The position numbers and the translations under genes were made by a program. The notes under the pieces are model-generated. The model saw only the letters and a list, made by a program, of their open reading frames with translations. It searched no databases and was not told where the DNA came from. Below, one piece after another: positions 44,152 through 52,812 of a stretch of 52,976 nt of DNA; the first letter of the stretch is position 1; each line of letters starts with the position of its first letter. Origin of the DNA: Flavobacteriaceae bacterium (GTDB lineage Bacteria > Bacteroidota > Bacteroidia > Flavobacteriales > Flavobacteriaceae); contig JANSXF010000028.1 in the NCBI GenBank assembly GCA_024743095.1, positions 1 to 52,976 on the forward strand. The letters run 5' to 3'.

Positions 44152-44940
44152 TTATAGTTTTTTAATTTTTATGTTTCTGAACCAAATTGGACTGGAATGA
44201 TCTTGCAGGGCAATGTAGCCTGTTTTAAATTTTCCGTAATCAGGGGCGTTGTCCCATTTGCCCGATGCTTTTTTTGTATTCCATTCTTCTGACCAAGGGA
44301 CAAACTCCAATAATTTTTTGCCATTGAGCCAATGTTCGACCTTTTCGGGGGTGAACACAATTTTGGAGGAATTCCATTCACCGACGGGGTTTAAGTTTTT
44401 CTGGGATTCATCAGCCGTGTGCATGGCGTAATCGGCCCCTGTTTTTTGCCAATCTTGGAGCAGTTCCGGGTGCTCTGCACCAAATTGAGAGTTGTACCCG
44501 GTCAAGTCGTGGATGTTGGCATAGTTTTCATCATCTATAATTTGATATTCCGGTGCAACCACGGGAGGACCATCATACCCTTCTTTGACATGATAAAAGA
44601 TCCCGCTATTGGCCCCTTCGGGAATTTTCCACTCCAGATATAGTTCAAAGTTATCGAACTCTTCGGCTCCGTAAATAATATCCTTTCCACCGGTATAGTC
44701 CTGTTCCAGTCCCAGTTCGGTATCAAAAGTGAGGATACTGTCCCTTATGGTCCATCCAGGGGGCAGGGAGTCCATCCCGTACCCTCGCCAGCCTTCCAGA
44801 CTGGAGCCATCAAAAAGATAGGTCCATTCTAATTCTTTCTTTTCGGGTTCTGGGATTGCTGTTTCTTCTTTTTTGTTTGTTTGATTTTTGCAGGCGGTCA
44901 TCGCCAGAATCAAAATGGCGACCTTTAAAAATTTAAGCAT
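44152..44940 (-). CDS. DUF1080 (3-keto-disaccharide hydrolase) lipoprotein
   Basis: 262 residues with a lipobox AMTAC and lipidated Cys17. DUF1080 concanavalin-like fold: WTYLFDGSSLEGWRGYGMD, EWKIPEGANSGIFYHV, APEYQIIDDENY, NSSKIVFTPEKVEHWLNGKK and ALQDHSSPIWFRNIKIKKL. Members hydrolyse 3-keto-glycosides. First gene of the minus-strand run DUF1080, Gfo/Idh/MocA, dinB-like, P1 peptidase. It diverges from the Asp-box protein with a 107-base gap. Confidence 0.92.
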   Translation of the reverse strand: MLKFLKVAILILAMTACKNQTNKKEETAIPEPEKKELEWTYLFDGSSLEGWRGYGMDSLPPGWTIRDSILTFDTELGLEQDYTGGKDIIYGAEEFDNFELYLEWKIPEGANSGIFYHVKEGYDGPPVVAPEYQIIDDENYANIHDLTGYNSQFGAEHPELLQDWQKTGADYAMHTADESQKNLNPVGEWNSSKIVFTPEKVEHWLNGKKLLEFVPWSEEWNTKKASGKWDNAPDYGKFKTGYIALQDHSSPIWFRNIKIKKL

Positions 44941-45047
44941 TGTTTAGTTTTAGGTTTAAATAAGCTGGGTTAAAGTACAAAATATTGAACAACTTTTTTT
45001 GTGTCTTTTTCACTACATTTAAAGCTGACTAACTCAACACTTTAATA

Positions 45048-48000
45048 ATGAAGACTTGCTTTTTTAAAATCGGTATGCTCCTGCTTACCGTAACATTGTG
45101 CATTTCCACCGCGCATTCGCAGGGTAGGAACAAAAAACAAAGTTCGCCCCAATACCCAAAAGAAATTTATTCAAGTTTGGAATACCGATTGATCGGCCCT
45201 TTCCGTGGAGGACGCTCCGGAACTGTTGCCGGTGTGCCGGGGGAACCCAACCTATATTATTTTGGGGCCACCGGGGGCGGTGTTTGGAAAACTTTGGATG
45301 GCGGGCGTACCTGGGACAATATTTCCGATGGTTATTTTGGTGGAAGTATCGGTGCCGTTGAAGTGGCCCAGAGCGATCATAACGTAATTTATGTGGGTGG
45401 TGGCGAACAGACCGTTCGCGGTAACGTATCATCCGGATATGGTGTATGGAAGAGTGAGGATGCCGGTAAAACATGGAAATCCTTGGGCTTGGAAAAGAGT
45501 CGTCATGTTTCACGGATGAGAATCCACCCCGATGACCACAATATTGTTTACGCTGCCGTAATGGGCAATCTGTACAAACCCACCGAAGAAAGAGGTGTTT
45601 ATAAAAGTACCGATGGGGGAGAAACATGGAAAAAGGTGCTTTTTGCCAACAATATGGCCGGAGCTGTGGATTTGGCCTTTGACCCCAACAATCCCCGAAT
45701 AATGTACGCATCCACTTGGAGAATTGAGCGTACGCCCTATAGTCTTAATAGTGGCGGCGAAGGTTCCGCGCTTTGGAAAAGTACCGATAGCGGTGAAACT
45801 TGGACCGAAATTTCCAATAACAAGGGTTTTGCGACCGACACCTTGGGAATCATAGGTGTGGCCGTGTCGCCCCAAAATAGCAACAGGATCTGGGCCATGG
45901 TGGAGAACAAGGAAAAAGGGGGACTGTACCGCTCGGAAGACGCAGGGAAAACATGGTCGCTCATAAACAGTGATAGAAGTTTAAGGCAGCGCGCATGGTA
46001 CTACACAAGAATTTATGCCGATACCCAAAATGAAGATGTTGTATATGTATTGAACGTAAGCTACCATAAAAGCACCGATGGAGGAAAAACTTTCGAGTCT
46101 TCCAATGCCCCCCACGGTGACCACCATGATCTTTGGATCGCCCCCGAAGATTCAAACCGCATGGTAATGGCGGACGATGGCGGTGCACAAGTAAGTTATG
46201 ATGGAGGGGAAACATGGAGTACCTATCACAACCAACCAACGGCACAGTTTTATAGGGTAACTACCGATAATGCGTTCCCCTATCGAATTTATGTGGCCCA
46301 GCAAGATAATTCTACCCTGCGAATCAATTACAGAAGCGATGATGGTTCCATTGGCGAAGATGATTGGGAAGAAACTGCCGGTGGGGAATCGGCCCACATT
46401 GCCGTGGACCCGACCAATGATGATATTGTTTATGGAGGTAGCTACGGTGGCCTATTGACACGGGTGAACCATGCCAAGAACACGGCCAGGGCAATCAACG
46501 TATGGCCGGATAATCCCATGGGCCATGGTGCCGAAGGGATGAAATACCGTTTTCAATGGAACTTCCCCATCATGTTCAGTAAGCATGACCCAAAAAAGCT
46601 CTATACCTTCTCCAACCATGTGCACATGACCACCAATGAGGGGCAAAGTTGGGAATTGTTGAGTGATGACCTCACCCGAAACGACCCCGATAAATTGGTG
46701 TCCAGTGGTGGGCCGATCACCCAGGATAACACCAGTGTGGAATATTACTGTACCATTTTTGCGGCCAACGAGAGCCCCTTGAAGGAAGGGTTGCTCTGGG
46801 TAGGTAGTGACGATGGGCTAATCCACGTGACCAAAGATGGTGGCCAAACTTGGGAAAATGTAACTCCGCCGAGCATGCCGGAATGGAACATGATCAACAG
46901 TATTGAACCTTCCGCTTTCGAAGAAGGTACCTGTTACGTCGCCGCAACACGATATAAGCTAGGGGATTTTGCCCCATACCTTTACAAAACCACCGATTAT
47001 GGTAAAACATGGTCACTTATGACCAGTGGGATCGAAGATGAACATTTTACCCGCGTGGTAAGGGAAGACCCCAAAAGAAAGGGCCTCTTGTATGCAGGAA
47101 CCGAGACAGGGATGTACATATCCTTCAATGAGGGTGCGAACTGGGAGAAGTTCCAGTTGAACTTGCCCATTGTGCCGATCACCGACTTGGCCATTAAAGA
47201 TGATAATTTGATCGTTGCAACCCAAGGAAGAAGTGTTTGGGTTATCGATGACTTGACGGTCCTGCACCAATTGGATGATGCAAAAAAATCTGCCGATGCT
47301 ATTTTGTACAGACCAAGGGACAGTTACAGAACCAAGGGAAGAGCGGCAAGAAGACCTTCAAAAACCGAAGGTGAAAACTTGGAAAACGGTGTGATCACCC
47401 ATTTTTATTTGAAAGATCTCTCCGAAAAGGACAGCATAGCGTTGACCTACTCCAAAATGAACGGTGATACTTTGGGGACCTATAGCACTTATGCTAAGGA
47501 AAAAGGGGAAAAACTGGATGTGAAAGAAGGGGGCAACACCTATGTTTGGGACACTCGGGGCAAGGGCGCGGAAAGACTGGACGGCATGATTTTATGGTGG
47601 GCCAATTTAAGTGGACCTAAAGCGGTTCCAGGTACCTACAAAGTGACCTTGAACGTGAACGGGGAGACACAAACAGAAAACTTTGCGATTTTGCCCGACC
47701 CAAGGGCCGAGGTCACAGCGGCCGATATGCAGAAACAGTACGACTTTATAACCGAGGTGAACGAAACTGTGGACAGGGCGCATCAATCCATTAAAAAGAT
47801 AAGGGCGATCAACGGTAAATTGGACGACTTCATCAAAAAGTATAAAGGTGATAAAACGACCAAAGCCTTGGTGGAGAAAGCCGAAAAGATGAAAGAGGAA
47901 TTCGGGTCCATTGAAAAGGAACTCTATCAAACCCAAAATAGAAGTAACCAAGATCCATTGAACTTTCCCATCAAATTGACCAACAAATTGGCCCACCTGA

Positions 48001-48182
48001 ACAGTTTGGTCTCCATTGATGATTTCCCGCCAACGGAACAGGACATTGCCGTGAAAAACGAAATGTCAGGAAAAATAAATGAACAATTAAAAACCTTTGA
48101 AGCTTTGATCGATGATGAAATATCAGCGTTCAATGATGAGTTCAATCAACTCAAACTGGATTATTTAAGCATAGAGGAATAA
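45048..48182 (+). CDS. Very large secreted Asp-box/VPS10-like propeller protein
   Basis: 1044 residues with a signal peptide (IGMLLLTVTLCISTAHSQ). About 11 Asp-box (SxDxGxTW) motifs are seen from residue 77 to about 700, for example WKTLDGGRTWDNI, WKSEDAGKTWKSLG, YKSTDGGETWKKV, WKSTDSGETWTEI, YRSEDAGKTWSLI, VTKDGGQTWENV, YKTTDYGKTWSLM and YISFNEGANWEKF. They suggest two propellers. Residues about 850-890 form a beta domain and the C-terminus (from 905) is helical. Sialidase-, xyloglucanase- and sortilin-type families share this layout, so substrate is open. No T9SS domain or lipobox was found. Confidence 0.85.
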   Translation: MKTCFFKIGMLLLTVTLCISTAHSQGRNKKQSSPQYPKEIYSSLEYRLIGPFRGGRSGTVAGVPGEPNLYYFGATGGGVWKTLDGGRTWDNISDGYFGGSIGAVEVAQSDHNVIYVGGGEQTVRGNVSSGYGVWKSEDAGKTWKSLGLEKSRHVSRMRIHPDDHNIVYAAVMGNLYKPTEERGVYKSTDGGETWKKVLFANNMAGAVDLAFDPNNPRIMYASTWRIERTPYSLNSGGEGSALWKSTDSGETWTEISNNKGFATDTLGIIGVAVSPQNSNRIWAMVENKEKGGLYRSEDAGKTWSLINSDRSLRQRAWYYTRIYADTQNEDVVYVLNVSYHKSTDGGKTFESSNAPHGDHHDLWIAPEDSNRMVMADDGGAQVSYDGGETWSTYHNQPTAQFYRVTTDNAFPYRIYVAQQDNSTLRINYRSDDGSIGEDDWEETAGGESAHIAVDPTNDDIVYGGSYGGLLTRVNHAKNTARAINVWPDNPMGHGAEGMKYRFQWNFPIMFSKHDPKKLYTFSNHVHMTTNEGQSWELLSDDLTRNDPDKLVSSGGPITQDNTSVEYYCTIFAANESPLKEGLLWVGSDDGLIHVTKDGGQTWENVTPPSMPEWNMINSIEPSAFEEGTCYVAATRYKLGDFAPYLYKTTDYGKTWSLMTSGIEDEHFTRVVREDPKRKGLLYAGTETGMYISFNEGANWEKFQLNLPIVPITDLAIKDDNLIVATQGRSVWVIDDLTVLHQLDDAKKSADAILYRPRDSYRTKGRAARRPSKTEGENLENGVITHFYLKDLSEKDSIALTYSKMNGDTLGTYSTYAKEKGEKLDVKEGGNTYVWDTRGKGAERLDGMILWWANLSGPKAVPGTYKVTLNVNGETQTENFAILPDPRAEVTAADMQKQYDFITEVNETVDRAHQSIKKIRAINGKLDDFIKKYKGDKTTKALVEKAEKMKEEFGSIEKELYQTQNRSNQDPLNFPIKLTNKLAHLNSLVSIDDFPPTEQDIAVKNEMSGKINEQLKTFEALIDDEISAFNDEFNQLKLDYLSIEE

Positions 48183-48209
48183 TATTGGGACAGGGGCAGG
48201 GGCAAGAAG

Positions 48210-48241
48210 TTTCACCGGGTTATAATAACTTTTTACCTTTG
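48210..48241 (+). promoter_or_regulatory. Promoter of hemJ
   Basis: TTTC (48210-48213), a 20-base spacer, TACCTTTG (48234-48241, exact -7), then ATG at 48258. Same form as the MscS-gene promoter, including the TTTC box. Confidence 0.55.
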
Positions 48242-48257
48242 CCTTTTAATCAATTCC

Positions 48258-48806
48258 ATGGAGCTCTACAACTACATAAAATCGTTTCACTTAATATTTG
48301 TAGTGACCTGGTTCGCGGGCTTGTTCTACATTCCCAGATTGTTCATTTACCATATCGAGGCTTGGCAAAAACCTTCGCCCGACAAGGAAATCCTCTCCAG
48401 GCAACTAAAGTTGATGACCAGGCGATTGTGGTACATAATAACATGGCCGTCCGCTGTGCTGTGCACTCTGTTTGCCGTTTGGCTGTTGATTTTGATGCCC
48501 GCATGGTTACAACAACCCTGGATGCACGTTAAATTGGCCTTTGTGCTCTTACTCTTTGGATACCATCTTAAATGCCATCAAATTTTTAAGCAGTTGCAGC
48601 GCGATCAGGTAAAATACACTTCAAAATTTATGCGCATATGGAACGAGGGGGCCACCATTATCCTATTTGCCGTAGTTTTTTTAGTGGTATTGAAAAGTGC
48701 CTTGAATTGGATCTATGGCATCGTGGGCATGTTCGTCTTGATGATTTTATTGATGCTCGGTATCCGGTGGTACAAAAAAGTAAGGGACAGGAATCCCAAT
48801 GCGTAA
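48258..48806 (+). CDS. hemJ: Protoporphyrinogen IX oxidase HemJ
   Basis: 182 residues, four or five membrane helices. HemJ oxidises protoporphyrinogen IX to protoporphyrin IX, the step between HemF and HemH. HemJ-type features: SFHLIFVVTWFAGLFYIPRLF at the start with the His, Trp and Arg positions, MTRRLWYIITWPSAVL, and WMHVKLAFVLLLFGYHLKC. Other CopD-like proteins share the fold; HemJ is preferred because the other haem genes here lack this step. It has its own promoter and leads a four-gene plus-strand group. Confidence 0.9.
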   Translation: MELYNYIKSFHLIFVVTWFAGLFYIPRLFIYHIEAWQKPSPDKEILSRQLKLMTRRLWYIITWPSAVLCTLFAVWLLILMPAWLQQPWMHVKLAFVLLLFGYHLKCHQIFKQLQRDQVKYTSKFMRIWNEGATIILFAVVFLVVLKSALNWIYGIVGMFVLMILLMLGIRWYKKVRDRNPNA

Positions 48807-48934
48807 AAAGGCCAAGCACAGGTTCGAGAGCAAAAAGATATCGAACGCTTTTGAAATTTGAGTTTGCTTGCGCTGGGACTTAAGCCTTGTTTGGCCCGAT
48901 AATTGCTTAAATTTAACCCTAAAATCAAACAAGC

Positions 48935-50392
48935 TTGTTAGGAAAACTTTCCTTACGTTCCCGCATATTCGTCGCCATGATCACATTGGTGGTGGTGGCC
49001 TCCGTATTGATTGCAGGGGTCACGGTCTATCAATACAAAGAACAGGGGAACGATTATCACAACGAAAGACTGGAGCGCAAGGAGGAGCAGCTCATCAAGA
49101 GCATCAACTATACCCTCAAGGAGACTACGTATCCCATTTCTACGGAAAACCTCCATCTTATTTTTAGTGAGGACATATACAAGATTGCCAGTATTCAGAA
49201 TGTGAACTTCAATATGTATGATTTGGAGGGCAATTTAATCAAGAGCTCGAGACCTACCTTTGAATCCAATGCAATTGCAACTTGTCTTGATGCAGAAGTG
49301 CTCAATTATTTAAGGGAAAGTGGAGAAACCAAATTTGTGGAGGAAAAAAGGGCCGCGGGAGACAATTATCAGGCAATCTATACGTATATCTACGACCTTA
49401 AATTCAAGCCCATCGGCATCATGAACCTTCCGTATTTTGAAGATAACACCTTCAACAATATGGAGCTGAAGGAATTTCTTTTCAGGTTGGGCATGGTCTA
49501 TGTTTTGATGTTGCTGGTAGCCATTGTTTTGGCCTATTTCATATCAAAGTACATTACAAGGTCGCTTCAGACCATATCGGATAAGATGAACCGCACCAAT
49601 TTGACCCGTGAGAACGAAAAGATTTATTTGGAAAGCCCGGGAGAGGAAATCGGTAAATTGGTGGACTCCTACAACCGCATGATCGACGAGTTGGAGGAAA
49701 GCGCGGTAAAATTGGCCCGTAGCGAACGTGAGCAAGCTTGGCGGGAGATGGCCAAGCAAGTGGCACATGAAATAAAAAACCCTTTGACACCGCTTCGTCT
49801 TACCGTCCAGAGCTTTGAGAGGAAGTTCGACCCCGATGATCCCGAAATACAGAAAAAGGTCAATGAGTTTTCCAAGACCTTGATCCAGCAAATCGATACC
49901 ATGAGCAACATAGCCACTGCATTTTCCAGCTTTGCGGATATGCCCGCCCAGCAGAACGAGACCTTGAACGTGGTAAAAGTGGTGAAGCTGGCCTTGGAAA
50001 TCTTTAACGAGGATTATATTCATTTTATAACAGATGAAGATGAGGTAGTGGCCAAACTGGACCGTACCCAATTGATACGCGTAATCACCAATTTGGTCAA
50101 AAATGCCATTCAGGCCATTCCGGATGTGGAATCGCCACGGATTTTGGTTACGGTGGCAATGGTGGGGGACCGGATAAAGATTTCCGTTGCCGATAACGGA
50201 CTGGGCATTCCAGATGAGAACAAACACCGGATTTTTGAGCCCAAGTTTACCACCAAGTCCAGTGGAACCGGTCTAGGTTTGGGCATGGTAAAGAACATTG
50301 TGGAAAACTATGGGGGAACCATTACCTTTACTTCAAAGGTTGGAAAAGGGACCGTTTTTACGATAGATTTTCCAAAGGAACAGAAGAAATAA
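48935..50392 (+). CDS. NtrY-like sensor histidine kinase
   Basis: 485 residues from a TTG (48935); the next ATG would remove the first membrane helix. Two helices (about 12-32 and 182-204) flank an extracytoplasmic sensor region of about 150 residues. HAMP (205-260), then H-box His278 in QVAHEIKNPLTPLR, N-box Asn390 in NLVKNAIQA, and G-boxes VADNGLGIPDE and SGTGLGLG are intact. No response regulator is next to it, so it is an orphan here. A partial promoter (CTTG, 18 bases, TAAATTTA) lies in the 128-base gap behind hemJ. Confidence 0.9.
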   Translation: MLGKLSLRSRIFVAMITLVVVASVLIAGVTVYQYKEQGNDYHNERLERKEEQLIKSINYTLKETTYPISTENLHLIFSEDIYKIASIQNVNFNMYDLEGNLIKSSRPTFESNAIATCLDAEVLNYLRESGETKFVEEKRAAGDNYQAIYTYIYDLKFKPIGIMNLPYFEDNTFNNMELKEFLFRLGMVYVLMLLVAIVLAYFISKYITRSLQTISDKMNRTNLTRENEKIYLESPGEEIGKLVDSYNRMIDELEESAVKLARSEREQAWREMAKQVAHEIKNPLTPLRLTVQSFERKFDPDDPEIQKKVNEFSKTLIQQIDTMSNIATAFSSFADMPAQQNETLNVVKVVKLALEIFNEDYIHFITDEDEVVAKLDRTQLIRVITNLVKNAIQAIPDVESPRILVTVAMVGDRIKISVADNGLGIPDENKHRIFEPKFTTKSSGTGLGLGMVKNIVENYGGTITFTSKVGKGTVFTIDFPKEQKK

Positions 50393-50431
50393 CGGCAATT
50401 TGTACACTTGCCCCCCCAAATAGCGATCGAT

Positions 50432-51214
50432 ATGGATTACGAAAACATTTACATTGAAGAAGAGAACAATGTGGCCACCATTACCATAAACAGGCCCAAA
50501 AAGCTCAATGCACTCAATAAAAGGACCATAGAGGAACTGCATGTGGCCTTCAAGGAGTTGGACCAAGACCCGGAAACCAAAGTGATCATAATTACCGGAA
50601 GTGGGGACAAGGCTTTTGTGGCCGGTGCCGATATTTCAGAATTTGCCGATTTTTCGGTAAAGGAGGGGCGACAATTGGCCGCAACCGGACAACGAACCCT
50701 GTTCGATTTTGTTGAAACCCTGTCCACTCCCGTTATCGCGGCCATCAATGGATTTGCACTGGGCGGGGGATTGGAGCTTGCCATGGCATGCCATTTTAGG
50801 GTGGCCAGCAGCAATGCCAGAATGGGACTTCCCGAAGTATCCTTGGGCGTAATTCCCGGATATGGGGGCACACAGCGCTTACCACAGTTGGTGGGAAAGG
50901 GCCGGGCCATGGAAATGATCATGACCGCCGGTATGATTGATTCCGATAAGGCCTTTGGCTATGGATTGGTGAACCATGTGGTGGCCAGCGAGGAACTCCT
51001 GCCTTTTTGCATCAAAATAGCGAGCAGGATATCGAATAATTCCCCTATTGCCATAAAACATGCAATAAAAGCGGTAAATGCAGGTTTTAGGTATGACGCT
51101 GATGGCTATTCGGCGGAAATTGATGCTTTTGGCACTTGCTTTGGAACCGATGATTTTAAAGAAGGTACCTCTGCATTTTTGGAAAAACGCAAAGCCGATT
51201 TCCCGGGATCATGA
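50432..51214 (+). CDS. Enoyl-CoA hydratase/isomerase family protein
   Basis: 260 residues from ATG 50432 (an upstream TTG at 50408 is in frame but poor). Crotonase fold with the two catalytic glutamates Glu115 (GGGLELAMAC) and Glu135 (GLPEVSLG), spaced as in rat mitochondrial hydratase, and oxyanion box FVAGADISEF. It hydrates 2-enoyl-CoA in fatty acid or short-chain acid breakdown. It is 39 bases behind the kinase and 21 before the unknown secreted protein, so co-transcribed. Confidence 0.94.
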   Translation: MDYENIYIEEENNVATITINRPKKLNALNKRTIEELHVAFKELDQDPETKVIIITGSGDKAFVAGADISEFADFSVKEGRQLAATGQRTLFDFVETLSTPVIAAINGFALGGGLELAMACHFRVASSNARMGLPEVSLGVIPGYGGTQRLPQLVGKGRAMEMIMTAGMIDSDKAFGYGLVNHVVASEELLPFCIKIASRISNNSPIAIKHAIKAVNAGFRYDADGYSAEIDAFGTCFGTDDFKEGTSAFLEKRKADFPGS

Positions 51215-51235
51215 CCATTGGCCTAACCAAGCCTA

Positions 51236-52792
51236 ATGATGAAAAAATACCTGCTTCTACTATTTAGCTTTGTGCTGTCGGGCATGGCCGTCAATGCACA
51301 AAAAATGCCCGTTTCCTACGATTTTGGTGAAAAATACAAGGACCGTTACCGATATTCCAATCTCGTGGCCATCGATCAGGACGATTCCGGGGGCTATATT
51401 CTGGTACGGGCCTATTATCAAGGGCTGATACTTAAACCCAAGGGATATCTCATCGAAAAATACAATGGCGATCTAGAGCTCGTGGAAGAGTACAATTATA
51501 AGCTCAAGAACCTGGATTTTGTGGATGGATTCCTTAAGAATGGCCAGTTGAACCTTTTGTTCCTCAATTACAACCCCAACAGAGGTGAATACGAATATTG
51601 GGTACATACCAGCCCAATTATCGATTTTAATTTTCAGGAAAGGAAATTGCTCTCCATTGCTTCGCAACAGGTGGAGGACCCCGTTGGCAAGAACTACTTT
51701 AACCGTGATTTCTCGCGCGGATTTACCACGGCCATTCTTTTCGATGAGGAAAGATCAGGCTTCCTGATCAGTACCCATCACAAAAAGGGAAAGAGCAACA
51801 AGCATATGATCCATATGTACGATACGGCGCTCAATAAAAAGTTCGAGTTCGATTTTTCGGATGAAATAGAGGAGAAGAACTATGCCTTTGAGAACGTTGC
51901 ATTTTCACCGGACCTTCAAACGGCATACATTGTGGGCAAGGCATATTTTAAAAAGCGTAGGTTTAGGGTCGACGAAAGAAAGTTTCAATATGAATTGATA
52001 AAAGTATCCCAATATGCCAGTAAAACACAGTCTTTTGTAGATCCCGGAAAGTATCCGGAAGCACTGTACCCCGTTTTAATTAAGGACAAACTGGTCTGTA
52101 CGGGTTTTTATGCCGATAGAAAGGATAATAGGTACAATGGCATCGTTTATTTTAATGTAAGTCCGAACACCTTGGATATTCGTTCCCAAAAATACAACCC
52201 ATTTTCACAGCAATTTATGGATGATAAGTTTGGTCGGGAAGAGGACAAGGACATTAAAAACCTCGTTTTCAAAAATGTAGAAGTAACGGATAAGAACGAA
52301 ATATTCTTCAATGCCGAAGAGTACTTCGTAACCTCTGGCTTGGAAACTACCGGTGCGGGACAGCGAGTAAAGATCGAACGTTACCACCATAACGATATTG
52401 TCAGTGTCAAACTCGACCAAAACGGTCATATGGTGTGGGCAAGGAACATCAACAAAACAGAAGTGACCCAAGGAGATGGAGCATACGCATCCTATAGTTC
52501 GTATTGTAAGGACGGCAATACCTACTTCTTTATCTGTACGGCGGCAGAAAATCCCCAATTGATCAACAACGAACGTTTGATCTTTAAACAGGGCTTTAGC
52601 CGTAACCGGAATGTCTTTATGATCTCTTTGGACGAAAATGGGGTCATGGACTATGAAAAAATCATCGATCAACAAGAAGCGAGGTTACCACTTATGGTTT
52701 CCAAACCCTTAAAGGATGAAACCCAGGACAAGATGTTGTTCTATGCAAAAAGGGGAAGCAGAAAACAACTCGTTAAGGTCGACTTTAAATAG
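51236..52792 (+). CDS. Secreted protein of unknown function
   Basis: 518 residues with a clear signal peptide (KKYLLLLFSFVLSGMAVNAQ) from the first of two ATGs. I do not recognise a family. It is rich in beta-strand pattern with repeating shapes such as YLIEKYNGDLELVEEYN, MIHMYDTALNKKFEFDF and VSVKLDQNGHMVWARNI, and FMISLDENGVMDYEKII, compatible with a propeller. No sorting domain, lipobox or transmembrane helix. Last gene of the hemJ group and directly followed by the IS edge, but its end appears complete. Confidence 0.75.
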   Translation: MMKKYLLLLFSFVLSGMAVNAQKMPVSYDFGEKYKDRYRYSNLVAIDQDDSGGYILVRAYYQGLILKPKGYLIEKYNGDLELVEEYNYKLKNLDFVDGFLKNGQLNLLFLNYNPNRGEYEYWVHTSPIIDFNFQERKLLSIASQQVEDPVGKNYFNRDFSRGFTTAILFDEERSGFLISTHHKKGKSNKHMIHMYDTALNKKFEFDFSDEIEEKNYAFENVAFSPDLQTAYIVGKAYFKKRRFRVDERKFQYELIKVSQYASKTQSFVDPGKYPEALYPVLIKDKLVCTGFYADRKDNRYNGIVYFNVSPNTLDIRSQKYNPFSQQFMDDKFGREEDKDIKNLVFKNVEVTDKNEIFFNAEEYFVTSGLETTGAGQRVKIERYHHNDIVSVKLDQNGHMVWARNINKTEVTQGDGAYASYSSYCKDGNTYFFICTAAENPQLINNERLIFKQGFSRNRNVFMISLDENGVMDYEKIIDQQEARLPLMVSKPLKDETQDKMLFYAKRGSRKQLVKVDFK

Positions 52793-52812
52793 TGCACATT
52801 TACCAGTTCCGA

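Noticed and set aside
49544..50227. 227-codon minus-strand frame opposite the histidine kinase
   Set aside because: Mirror of conserved kinase boxes; no promoter or motif.
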